Source: Haematobia irritans (taxonomy: Eukaryota > Arthropoda > Insecta > Diptera > Muscidae). From it: a stretch of DNA of 64,000 nucleotides. Below, one piece after another: positions 11,165-23,275 of this stretch. The stretch lies in NCBI RefSeq assembly GCF_050003625.1, contig NC_134401.1, positions 69,048,537 through 69,112,536 on the forward strand, in the 5' to 3' direction. Below the pieces are notes generated by a model that saw only the letters and a list, made by a program, of their open reading frames with translations, had not been told where the DNA came from and made no database searches. The stretch's first letter is position 1. Each line of letters starts with the position of its first letter. The translations under genes and the position numbers were made by a program.

Positions 11165-11778
11165 CACTATAGAAGTACCCGAACAGAGCTTTTGTTGCAA
11201 TATGATATTTTTTCTGGAATAGTATCAAATCAAAACAAGAAAAAAGGGATATCAATCAAAGACGGTAGAAAAGGAAAATGTGAATTGGGCATTTACATCT
11301 TTTTCTCGAGAAACCAGAGATTAGCCCCATACATGTTCGATGAGATGTTGCAACTTTTTTTTTTCCTAATTCACTTATTTTAGCAATTTTTTTTAACTTT
11401 TAAAAGAAAAAAAAAAAACACTTCATGAAACATTTAATTAATAATTTAGTGCAATCGACACAGAAATTTGCGGGAACTTTTGAGAAAATAGCAAAATAAA
11501 AATTGTCTGCATCAAACCAGTAAGTTCGAAGCGCCTTTCCTACAAGTATGGGGCTAATCTCTGGTTTCTGACACTAACTCAAAGCCCAATTCACATCTTC
11601 TTTTTCTATGGTCTTTGGGTTTAATGTTCTCATCATTACCATTGATGTCCCTTTCTTCTCTTGTTTGTTTTTTTTTATTTTCTCCACGAAATCCCAATCC
11701 TTTATAAGTCGTTTCGTGTACTATACCAGAAAAATTATCATATTGTAATAAGAGCTCTGTTCCCGTACTTCTGCAGTG
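11165..11778. mobile_element. 614-bp foldback MITE, TA-flanked
   Basis: Ends CACTATAGAAGTACCCGAAC and, inverted, CACTGCAGAAGTACGGGAAC are flanked by TA (11163-11164 and 11779-11780). The arms extend inward over about 180 bp: CAGAGATTAGCCCCATAC near 11315 pairs with GTATGGGGCTAATCTCTG near 11548. TA target sites suit Tc1/mariner mobilisation. The 63-codon frame at 11192-11383 is part of an arm and is not a gene. Confidence 0.7.
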
Positions 11779-11924
11779 TAAATAACCCAGTAAGTGCTAG
11801 CAAGTTACAATGACAATTATTATTCAACCGTCGAACTGAACGGACGTGTTTTCTAATAGCGGAGTATTTCATCGTAATAAGTACTTATTACGAATTTCAC
11901 GTGTGGTGGAAATAATAAACCACC

Positions 11925-13148
11925 ATGCAGCGAAATTCAAAGTCATCCACTGGGTTGCTAACTTCAGGGCCCAGTGGACGGGTAACGACTGAAGTTATAA
12001 ATTTGGGCAGCGACCAAGAGTCAGGCCCAATTAATCGACCTGTAGACGGGTCGACTGGCGGTGACACTTTGGCAAGTCGAACCTTTTCTAAGGTGACGAC
12101 ATCAAAAGGAGGCAATCCCTCTCGAAAGAGATTCAAGGAACGAAGAAATGCTTTGTTTATCCTAAAGAAATTAGGATCAGTCGACCCAAGCACGTTGTCG
12201 GCTAAGCAAAGCGATTCCTTAAAATGGGCTCAAGGAATTCTTGAAGCTGGAAAAAGGGAACGATCACCGGATGAGCTACCATCCTCCAAACGGGATCAAA
12301 GATCGTTTGCCTCAGTTGCAAAAGACAGCCTTGTGATGGCTATTATTAATAAAGGAGCATTGGACGGTATGATTCCAAGGCAAAAATGGGGGGAAATTGA
12401 GAACGCGATGTCTGGTGTCTACTCAGAGGTGCGAAAAAAGTTTCCCGGACCAAGTCCTCGACGGCAAGATGCTGGATGGTATCAAGGACGATATAAGTTA
12501 ATAGCTTTTGCAGACCAGAGGTCTATGGATTGCTTTAAAGCTGCATTGATGCTAATTGGTGAAGTTTGGGAAGGAGCCGCTTTGGAGTTAGTCGATAAAA
12601 AAGACATACCGGCTAAACCTAGAGCACATGCATGGATACCGGCAAACCCTCCTGATCCTGAGTCAATACTAGAGAGACTAAAAGAATGTAACCCAGATCT
12701 TCCAACCGCCGATTGGAAGGTTGGTCGTTTGGATGAGGTGGATGGACCAAGACGACATGCGGTGTTTATATTAAACATAGAGTCGCTGCCACATCTAGCC
12801 CAGACCCAAGGACGCGTAAGTTATGGCTTTCATGATATCCATATGAAGGTATACAAAAGCGATCAGCCAAAGGATACCGAAACGGACAAGCCTCCGGTAG
12901 AGTCAGCAGTGAAAAAATCTCCTAGCGAAGCCGAAGGAGACATAAAACCTACAGACTATGGCGAAAATCATATGCGGGAAGTTTCTACAGGCTCAAGCCT
13001 CACCAAAGCTGAACCGCGGATTGTTGCGAGAGTCACCGAGATCTGTGAAGAGGAAGCCCTTGATGACTCAATTGAAGCGGCTGATGTGACGGTGGTTGAA
13101 AATTTGGATGGTTCTACGGTTGCTCCAGATAAATCTTCACCATTGTAA
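11925..13148 (+). CDS. LOA LINE ORF1 protein, 407 aa, intact
   Basis: Starts MQRNSKSSTGLLTSG at the first ATG after a 5' UTR of about 100 bases. Residues 1-75 are Ser/Thr/Gly-rich. A basic stretch (GGNPSRKRFKERRNALFIL) and a motif with SSKRDQRSFASVAKDS follow. From about 130 to 320 lies a conserved globular domain with WYQGRYKLIAF, IGEVWEGAALELV, RAHAWIPANP and YGFHDIHMKVY, resembling DUF4780. The C-terminal 85 residues are acidic. The role is inferred: binding element RNA as a particle with ORF2. The end overlaps the ORF2 start by 41 bases, so ORF2 is probably reached by termination-reinitiation or a related mechanism. Confidence 0.88.
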   Translation: MQRNSKSSTGLLTSGPSGRVTTEVINLGSDQESGPINRPVDGSTGGDTLASRTFSKVTTSKGGNPSRKRFKERRNALFILKKLGSVDPSTLSAKQSDSLKWAQGILEAGKRERSPDELPSSKRDQRSFASVAKDSLVMAIINKGALDGMIPRQKWGEIENAMSGVYSEVRKKFPGPSPRRQDAGWYQGRYKLIAFADQRSMDCFKAALMLIGEVWEGAALELVDKKDIPAKPRAHAWIPANPPDPESILERLKECNPDLPTADWKVGRLDEVDGPRRHAVFILNIESLPHLAQTQGRVSYGFHDIHMKVYKSDQPKDTETDKPPVESAVKKSPSEAEGDIKPTDYGENHMREVSTGSSLTKAEPRIVARVTEICEEEALDDSIEAADVTVVENLDGSTVAPDKSSPL

Positions 13149-16100
13149 GGCCGCTTGTGCTGCCTTAAAAGTTCTCCTGATGAAAGGAGACATAGATATA
13201 GTTCTTATTCAAGAACCATACATATATAAGAACAAGATCTGTGAATTAAGCACTCCGGGTTTCAAACTTTTGCATAATACCGGTAACGATATAAATCGAG
13301 CATGTATAATTGCTAAAAACGAACTAAACTTGTTTCTGCTTCCTTCATTGAGCAATACAGACACTGTCGTAGCCAGTCTAGAGATATCCACATGCAAATA
13401 TTGGGTATCTTCGGTCTACATGGGACATGATAGGGATATGCCACCCTGTGCCGTTAAGACCTTAGTTGAGGAGTCACTAAAAACAAAGACAAAACTCATT
13501 ATGGGATGCGATGCAAATGCACATCATAGTATTTGGGGAAGTAGTGATACTAATGCAAGGGGAGAGTCGCTAATAGAGTTTATTTTGCGTACTAACCTCG
13601 TAGTTTGCAATAAGGGAGATGCACCAACCTTCGTCACCAGGAACAGACAAGAGGTTTTGGACGTAACGTTGGCCTCTCCGGAACTGAATGATAAGATATC
13701 TGAGTGGCAAGTTTTGAGGGAACATAGCTTCTCAGATCATCGCTACATCAGTTTCAAATTTGATGTTCATATCACCAAGATCATATTTCCGCCAAATGTT
13801 AGGAAAGCTGACTGGAATAGGTATAGGGAATCGTTCAATTTGATGATACCGGAAGTGCCGGAGATAAATATGGGCACTGTGCAAGATATCGAACACGCAG
13901 TGGAGCGGATTACTAAGGCCTTCAACATTTCACTGAAAGCTGCATGCCCTAGAGGAAAGCCAGGGGGAAAAAATCGGCCGCCATGGTGGACTACGGAGTT
14001 AAGTAATATGAGGAAATCCTGCAGGAAGCTCTTTAACAAAGCAAAGTCCACAAGAGCTCCGGAGGATTGGGACACTTACAAGATGAATATGAGAGAATAT
14101 AAACGAGAACTGAGAAGGTCTCAACAAAGCTCTTGGGATGATTACTGTAGCAGTATTGAGAATACGTCAGAGGCTTCCAGACTACGGAAGGTACTAGCAT
14201 CCACTAACACCGCTCCAGGTTTCATTAAAACATGGGAGGGAAATTGGACAACGTCCAGTGAGGAGACGTTGGAGGTACTTTTGGACACACACTTCCCTGG
14301 AAATCAGACAGTTGAACCATGTTCCGGCGGTGTAACAGAGGCTCAGCGATCATTTCCTATCGAGGAAATTGTGTCGGAATCTAGAATAAAATGGGCTTTA
14401 AATAGCTTTGGACCATTCAAATCCCCCGGACCTGATGGAATTACTCCGGCGGAGTTACAGGCAGTGGCTGGAAGAATTATCCCCTGGTTGACGGTGATAT
14501 ATAAACAATGTGTAAACTTAGCATATATTCCAGAAAAGTGGAGGGAAACAAAAGTCGTCTTCATACCTAAAGCAGGAAAAGCCTCTCACTCGAGTGCGAA
14601 GGATTTCCGACCAATCAGCTTATCCTCATTCCTACTTAAGACCCTGGAGAGGATGATAGACATGTATCTTAGAACTACCGTGGATTCAGGTTTGCTCTCA
14701 AAACGACAGCATGCATACTCGAAGGGCAGGTCTACTGAGACCGCATTACATGAACTAGTCAGCTTTATTGAAAGCTCACTATCTATCAAAGAATACACAA
14801 TCGTGGCATTTCTAGACATCGAAGGGGCGTTCAATAACGTCCATCCGAGCTCGATATTAAATGGACTGACAACTCTGAATGTTGATCCAGGTATTCTTAG
14901 GCTGTTAGACGAACTTCTAATGAAGAGACGTATTTCAGCCACACTAGGGCAAGCAAACATACAAAGGTATGTGAACAGAGGCACTCCCCAAGGAGGAGTT
15001 CTATCACCTCTTCTTTGGAATGTTGCTATAAACAACCTTCTGGTTTCTCTAGAAAAAGAAAGGATAAAAGTGGTGGCATACGCAGATGATGTGGCGCTAG
15101 CAGTCAGGGGAAAATTCCCATCCACAATCAGAGATATTATACAGAGAGCTCTCCGGATGACTGAGAAATGGGCGAAAGATAATGGTCTTGGTGTAAATCC
15201 AGCAAAGACAGAAATAGTCATGTACTGCAAAGATCGCAAAACTCCCACGGTTAGGCCCATTTCCTTAGGGGGTACTGAAATTCCCTTTGGTGAGTGTGCA
15301 AAATACCTTGGCGTTATTTTGGACAGGAAGCTGAATTTTAGGCTTAATATTGAAGAGAGGGCGAGAAAAGCCACGGTAGCTTTGTACTCGTGCAAAAAGG
15401 CAATAGGGAAAAAGTGGGGACTAAGACCAAAAATTGTGCATTGGCTATACACGGCAGTGGTTAGACCTATAATGCTATATGGTGTTGTAGTCTGGTGGCC
15501 GGCACTTCAGAAACCGACTTGTTTAGATAAAGTTCAGCGTATGGCGAGCTTATGTATCTCAGGCGCATTTAGTAAGGCAGGAACAGACTCCCTTAATGTC
15601 ATGCTACATCTATTGCCTTTAGACATTTTGGCCAAACAGTCAGCTGCAACAACGGCTGTGCGGTTGCGCGAGCTATCGCTGTGGTCGGAAAAATGTACGG
15701 TCATAGTTCGGTCCTCAAAGTAATGCCAGATGTGCCTAACGTAGTGGATTACACCCTGGCAAAACCACTTTTCGACAAAAAGTTTGAAACTCTAATTCCC
15801 AACAGTGAGGCGTGGTGTACACAGACCCCGGGCAATAAAAGATATATAGATTTCTATACTGATGGCTCCAAATTGAATGGACAAGTGGGGTTCGGAGTAT
15901 ATTCTAAAGATCTGGAAATTCGAATAGCGAAAAGATTACCTAATCACTGTAGTGTTTTTCAGGCTGAAATATTGGCAATAAGAGAGGTGGTGAATTGGCT
16001 GAGAAGTAATGTTCCAACAAATATTGGCATTAATATATACTCAGACAGTCAACCTGCAATAAAATCCTTGGACTCTGTGTTCCTTAACTCAAAAACGGCC

Positions 16101-16582
16101 ATAGACTGCCGCAAATCTCTCAACGATATGGCTGAGCAGTACAATATTCACCTAATATGGGTGCCTGGTCATAGGAACATACCGGGGAACTGTGAAGCAG
16201 ATGTGTTAGCAAGGCTAGGAACTACCTTACATATTCCAGGGGAACTAGAATCTGTTGGTATGCCTCTGGCCACCTGCAAGCTCTTACTGCGTGAGAAGGC
16301 TGTTATGATGGCCAATATTCGATGGGAAAATTGCAAGGGTTGTAACGACACCAAGCAAATATGGCCCCATTTAAACTTAAACCGCACACTAGATATGCTA
16401 GTGTTCTCAAGGCGTCAGATAGCACTCCTAATATCTGCTATAACGGGTCGCTGCCTGATAGGCGAATTTGCAAAAACTATAGGTGCGAAGTATAATGACT
16501 ATTGTATAAGCTGTCATGACGTGGAGGAAAAGGAATCAATTAAACACCTCTTGTGTGAGTGTCCTGCTTTTTGTGTAAGGCG
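13108..16582 (+). pseudogene. LOA LINE ORF2 polyprotein, one frameshift and 3' loss
   Basis: The start at 13108 gives MVLRLLQINLHHCKAAC and overlaps ORF1. Order: apurinic-type endonuclease (QEPY at 13210-13221, GCDANAH at 13504-13524, SDHRYIS near 13734), linker, reverse transcriptase (FLDIEGAFNNV near 14812, NRGTPQGGVLSPLLW near 14975, YADD 15079-15090), then RNase H (YTDGS near 15856, QAEILAI, YSDSQ, and a WVPGHRNIPGNCEAD block near 16158). The frame shifts near 15690. Copies A and C have 13 bases where B has 12 (AAAAATGTACGG), so one base is lost. The Cys/His segment (YCISCHDVEEK, HLLCECPAFC) is cut at 16582 and the frame runs into satellite. Confidence 0.88.
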
Positions 16583-17121
16583 CTCAGCTTTCATAATCAC
16601 AAAAGTCTTCATTAGAAAAGTATTTGTGAAAAGCGAAAATTTGAAAACAAAATTTCCATCAAATTTTTACAACGGGCCCACTGTGCCAAAACTAAGCCGC
16701 GTGCGATATAGAGACTAGGCTCATTGGAAAGGGCTTGAGCTCAGCTTTCATAATCACAAAAGTCTTCATTAGAAAAGTATTTGTGAAAAGCGAAAATTTG
16801 AAAATAAAATTTTCATCAAATTTTTACAACGGGCCCACTGTGCCAAAACTAAGCCGCGTGCGATATAGAGACTAGGCTCATTGGAGAGGGCTTGAGCTCA
16901 GCTTTCATAATCACAAAAGTCTTCATTAGAAAAGTATTTGTGAAAAGCGAAAATTTGAAAACAAAATTTTCATCAAATTTTTACCACGGGCCCACTGTGC
17001 CAAAACTAAGCCGCGTGCGATATAGGGACTAGGATCATTGGAAAGGGCTTGAGCTTAGCTTTCATAATCACAAAAGTCTTCATTAGAAAAGTATTTGTGA
17101 AAAGCGAAAATTTGAAAACAA
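16583..17121. repeat. 157-bp tandem satellite, about 3.4 units
   Basis: Units start CTCAGCTTTCATAATCACAA at 16583, 16740, 16897 and, with one change, 17054. The spacing is exactly 157 each time. Units differ at only a few positions (for example TACAACGGG or TACCACGGG). The last unit breaks off after about 65 bases into (TA)n. It replaces the 3' end of LOA copy B. No coding content. Confidence 0.95.
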
Positions 17122-17124
17122 AAA

Positions 17125-18879
<1,755 letters not shown>

Positions 18880-18880
<1 letters not shown>

Positions 18881-19560
18881 AAACGAGCTTGTTTCGACAA
18901 TATATCTGTGGATTTATGACAAAACCCTATAAGTCTAAAAACTCAAGTTTATAGGAGAGCGAAAATACACTTTAAGGGGTCGCAAAAACGTCTGTAGGAA
19001 AGATCTGGAATAAGTTTAATATCTATGTGATGACCTATTCGATAGCTTATTTTTAAACTTTTCCACAACCACATAGCACCCTCCGATTCAGAGAAAATTG
19101 GGAATTACCGACTTATGTCGTTTTGTCATATGATATTTTATTTTAAAAGTAACATATCTCTATTTATGGTGTTTTGTCACATTGAATCCCTATCATATTC
19201 TGTCTAAAAAACAACATAACTGAAGTTAAATATGCATTTATTTTTATTTGTTTTTCGACAAAATATCATGACTCGAAATGTTGTTTTGTAAAAGAAAAAT
19301 TGGCCAATTACACTAACTTTAAGTCGACTTATGTTGTTTCGTCGAAAGAATCATAAAAGTATTTCGATTTTATTTTACAACATATGTTGAGATATGTTGT
19401 TTTGTCAAAATTAAAAATCGCGGCTTATGTTGTTTTATCTCCCTATCTAGGGCAGATATCGAAAATCTGTCAACACAGAAAGATGCGCCTTCAAAAACCA
19501 CATACACATCATTTTTGAGAAATTGTCCTATATATGGGGTTTTGTCATAAGTTCACAGAT
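18880..19560. repeat. Irregular array of TTATGTTGTTTTGTC motifs
   Basis: Variants of TTATGTTGTTTTGTC occur at about 19114, 19155, 19275, 19327, 19390, 19422 and 19532, and in the opposite orientation at about 18915 (TTTATGACAAAACCCTATAAG). Spacing is 30 to 120 bases, so this is not a simple tandem repeat. It may be the inside of an unrecognised MITE with subterminal transposase-binding repeats. Confidence 0.45.
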
Positions 19561-19827
19561 ATTTAGAAAAATTAAATGTTACTCTGCCGCTAAAGTGAAA
19601 CATAATTGCAATTGTAACATTGAACTTTCATTTTTTACACAAACAAATTGGAGCAAATAACACTTCAACTTTAATCCAGATTTTGTCAACATTTAGCAGA
19701 AATATATTCCGGCTTTTTGTAATATTGCAGTAATGAGCTACTAAAAGTCAAGAAAACAGATATTTATGCCATGGTATGCGTTCTTTATTTAGGCATTCAA
19801 AGACAATTCAATTTTCAAATAAAAATG

Positions 19828-20066
19828 TTAACATAAAAACGAGATAATTGAGCCCTTCAATTTGGCGATGACTTCCTCACTAGTAAATTTGAATCGGGTC
19901 CTTTGAACCATAGTGAGGTGGTGAGTTGTGATCCGCTTAATGTCGAGGAACTTTTTTCGCAGTTTTTTAATCCAGCGTAGCAACGGCGTTTTCCTTTTAT
20001 CGTCCCGCCATTTTCCATCACCTTTGCTGCCGATGAAAGAAACCACCATCCAACGACCTGTCCCAT
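19828..20066 (-). other. GC-richer island with two overlapping open frames, uncertain
   Basis: A segment of clearly higher GC than its surroundings carries minus-strand frames of 73 codons (20049-19828, basic, ending in a KFTSEEVIAKLKG region) and 69 codons (20066-19857). Neither matches a family I recognise. The composition suggests a decayed coding sequence or exon. The rest of 19561-21090 looks non-coding. Confidence 0.2.
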
Positions 20067-21093
20067 TTTGAGGGATTTGGATGACTCATAACAACCGACG
20101 AGATGACAAGTTGGCGATGGCTAGTTCTGTTGACGGTATCCATCCAAGGAGAATTCTACGAACACAACCGACAATCATGGTACATACGGATATAATGTTT
20201 CATTTTCTAGAATCTGCTGCCACCAATAAATACGACCAATTCAACTTTTAATACCGATATGCTGTTATATTTTTATAGAATCACCAGTCAATTTAACTTT
20301 TATTTTTTTTTTTTTTTGTTTTAAAGTTGCTTCTATCTTCTCTGTATAGAGTTTGTCGAACACATATTAGCTCCGTTCGTACCCGAAATTTTTGATAATT
20401 AAAAGTGGGTACTGTGTTCGGTTTTCAAGCCGAAGAATCACTATTTCCCACGGTCGAAAAAGAATCATTGCGGTAAAACACGATAGTGTGAAATTCTTAT
20501 AAATATAATATTTTTCCGTTTATCTCATCACGTTTAAAATAATTTTTTCATTAATAAAATGTTGATGTTGATTTGCACCTAGCAATTAACGTATTACAGC
20601 GTCTATCAGCCAGTGCTTTTATTCTCGATGGAGACACCGTGTCTGGAAAAATAACTATCTCTTCATTCCATTTGGATAGTCAAAAATTGTGCACCATACC
20701 TTTCACAATTTTAAGCGAAATACTTAATTTTCCGCACTTCATTATTGTTTTTATTTACATAAATAATATGAAGCTAATTGCTAGTTGGTGTTTCACAAAA
20801 TTAAAATGGCTCATGTAACAATAGTGATGGCAAATTACTTTCATGTACATTTTGTACTTTTTGATATGCTTCCTCCATCACAGTTGGCGATTGTTGTAGT
20901 GACATTTACGAGTCTGTGGTAGCGGTGATGATGAAATGGAACTTTGAAATGGTGACAAGTATGTTGCAGCCTCTATCAGCCAGTTTGTTTATATAAGGCA
21001 AATGACATTTAAAATCAGGGTAGTAGAAGTACATTTTTAGTTCCGAAAAATTCATAAGAGGTGCAGAGCGGTTTTTATAACAAAAATGAGCTT

Positions 21094-21300
21094 TAAGTGA
21101 GTATTAAGTACAAGCTTATCCGCTAAAGTCAAAACTACATCAGTACACCAAGACATAAAATTATACAGATTTGTTGTTAATTTTATTATAACATGATGGG
21201 GAATAGCCCAAAGCAAATTTTTACGAAGTTTGTATCCCTTAAAGTGGATTAATTCAGAAAAGTAATTGTGAAAAATGACGATTTTATTATTATTTTATTA
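21094..21300. mobile_element. Truncated copy of the GTGAGTATTAAG MITE family
   Basis: The left arm and body (GTGAGTATTAAG, then ATGGGGAATAGCCCAAAGCAA near 21205) match the complete copies at 22847-23081 and 36093-36359. The right arm is absent: the similarity ends where the repeat at 21303 starts. Confidence 0.6.
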
Positions 21301-21302
21301 TT

Positions 21303-21930
21303 TATTACAATCATTCTGTGCGTAAAAGTTTTAAAAGGTCTGTAAATAATAAACAATTTATTTGAGGAATATTTGGAACATATATTAACAATTTTTAAAA
21401 GCGAATAGCTGGTTTAAAATTTGTGTACACAGCCCTGTTTTTTGTTGTAGACTTAAATAAATTTTTCCTACCGAAAATTTCGCTAGAGGTGCATACCGGC
21501 CTTTAAGGCCGGTATGCACCTCTAGCGAAAAATTTCATTGCCATAAGAAATGCATTGCTATTTATGCTAACGAAATTTTCGGTAGCGTTCAATTTCGTAA
21601 GCTGGTACGCACCTCTAATGAAAATAACAGGGTTGTCAAAAGCATGTTTTGGCAGCAAACATTTAATTTATTACAATCATTGTGTGCGTAAAAGTTTTAA
21701 AAGGTCTGTAAATAATAAAAAAATTATTTGAGGAATATTTGGAACATATATTAACAATTTTTAAAAGCGATTGGCTGGTTTAAAATTTGTGTACACAGCC
21801 CTGTTTTTTTGTTGTAGACTTAAATAAATTTTTGCTACCGAAAATTTCGCTAGAGGTGCATACCGGCCTTTAGCATAAATAGCAATGCATTTCTTACGCT
21901 AGAGGTGCATACCGGCCTATACGCGGGGAT
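21303..21930. repeat. 210-bp direct repeats and GGCCGGTATGCACCTC inverted repeats
   Basis: A segment of about 210 bp (TTACAATCATT through ATACCGGCCTTT) occurs at 21303-21513 and again at about 21669-21881 with few differences. Its end, CGCTAGAGGTGCATACCGGCC, is a terminal inverted repeat: a mirror copy starts immediately at 21505, forming a nearly perfect 47-bp palindrome at 21481-21527. Another copy is at about 21900. This looks like two MITEs joined end to end. Confidence 0.65.
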
Positions 21931-22846
21931 TTAGTGACGTCTCCAATGTAGTTACTTATCGCAATGGTAAGCGACTACTTGTTTGTAAAAAATCGCCATA
22001 TTAGAAAGTTCATTAGCCATTCCATATTCACATTAAACCCTCAAAATAAAATAAAATTAATATATAAAATAATGTACTATAACAGTACACGTTTTTTAAA
22101 TTAATTTATTGCGATTCATTCCACCGAATGTATATTGCTATTTGTACACCTCCATTCATAGACAAATACGGAAATTTGAAGCAGGGAAAATGAGGATGTC
22201 TATACAAGGACAATAAAAGATTCCAAAACTACAAAAATGGCACAAGGATCATTGTGATGATGTGCAAAAATGAATTGTAGTTATTTGTGTTTAAAATGCT
22301 GTTTTTTCTTTTGTCATTACGTTTGAATTGGAAAATCAAAATAAATAATACATTTGAAAACAAATCTAGTATATCATTTTTTGCCAGAAAGATCTATTTT
22401 CGGTGTGGCAGACCCCTAAAATTTTCATATATATTGGATTTAGTATCCATCGCACATAATCATCCAAAAATATTATAAGTTCAAGTTAGCCCTTTTTGGA
22501 CGTCCATACGAGAATGCCCCAAACCCCGACCGATGGCCATCACACTGGAGTCTGTCCATAAAAGAAAGTCCCAAACCCCGGCCGAAGGCCGTCCACCTAT
22601 ACATATAATTTTCAAGGGTCGGTATCTCGAAAACTACGCTCTCCCGACAAAATTTTTACTTAATATTTTCTCTTTAAAATGTACTATTTTTAACAAAAAT
22701 GCAAAAACAAACGCAATTTCATTCACTTTTTGGATGTCATAACGTAATATATTTTGAGTGCAGTGTATAAGTATGTCGGAAATACCTAGTTTTAGAGATA
22801 TCGACATCTGAAATCCCTTATTTTTCTTTATATTTTTGTAAATTAT
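21931..22846. other. AT-rich region, no gene seen
   Basis: A short GC-rich patch at 22500-22600 contains two related words, CCCCAAACCCCGACCGATGG and TCCCAAACCCCGGCCGAAGG, about 50 bases apart. It is followed by the dispersed TATCTCGAAAACTA repeat at 22625. No coding sequence supported. Confidence 0.4.
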
Positions 22847-23081
22847 AGGTGGATATTAAGTTCGAGATTAGTTTATTTTTTCACTAAAGTGAAAACTGAA
22901 TCAGTAAAAAAGGCATAATAAAAAAGGCAACATATTTGTTGCAGATTTCATTATAACATGATGGGGAAAAGCCCAAAAGCAAATTTTCACAAAATTTGTG
23001 TTGCTTCAAAGTATTATTAAAGAAATTTAATCGTAAAACAATGGCATTTTTAGCGGCTAAAGTCGAACTTAATACCCACCC
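22847..23081. mobile_element. MITE of the AGGTGGGTATTAAG family
   Basis: Begins AGGTGGATATTAAGTTCGAG and ends inverted, TCGAACTTAATACCCACC, with TAT on both sides (22844-22846, 23082-23084). The body contains the shared ATGGGGAA(A/T)AGCCCAAA block. It matches 36093-36359. Confidence 0.75.
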
Positions 23082-23275
23082 TATGACAGGAATGTTCCAT
23101 GAAATGACTTGAAATAGGAACGACGCTGGCATTAGTCCAAGGATCATCCAAGTTTGTGAGGGTCACAATTGTTAAGTTTAGTGGTAAATAAAATAAAACA
23201 TTGTTCTTGAATGGTTTCTATTTAAAATAAATGGAAATGAAAATGAAAATGAAAATGAAAACATTTCATTTTCAA

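Larger units (their letters stand above)
11824..16582 (+). mobile_element. LOA-type LINE copy B, nearly intact, 3' end lost
   Basis: The 5' end matches copy C (TTCAACCGTCGAACTGAACGG), so the element is full length at its 5' side. ORF1 is fully open. ORF2 is open apart from one missing base. The element stops at 16582 inside the ORF2 Cys/His motif, where a 157-bp satellite begins. About 200 bases of 3' sequence, including the TTAGG-repeat tail, are missing. Endonuclease, RT and RNase H in one ORF2 plus this ORF1 type fit the LOA clade as I know it. Confidence 0.92.

Noticed and set aside
14586..15452. 288-codon minus-strand frame in LOA copy B
   Set aside because: It is the reverse-strand shadow of the RT coding region. 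The corresponding frames in copies A and C are equally shadows.
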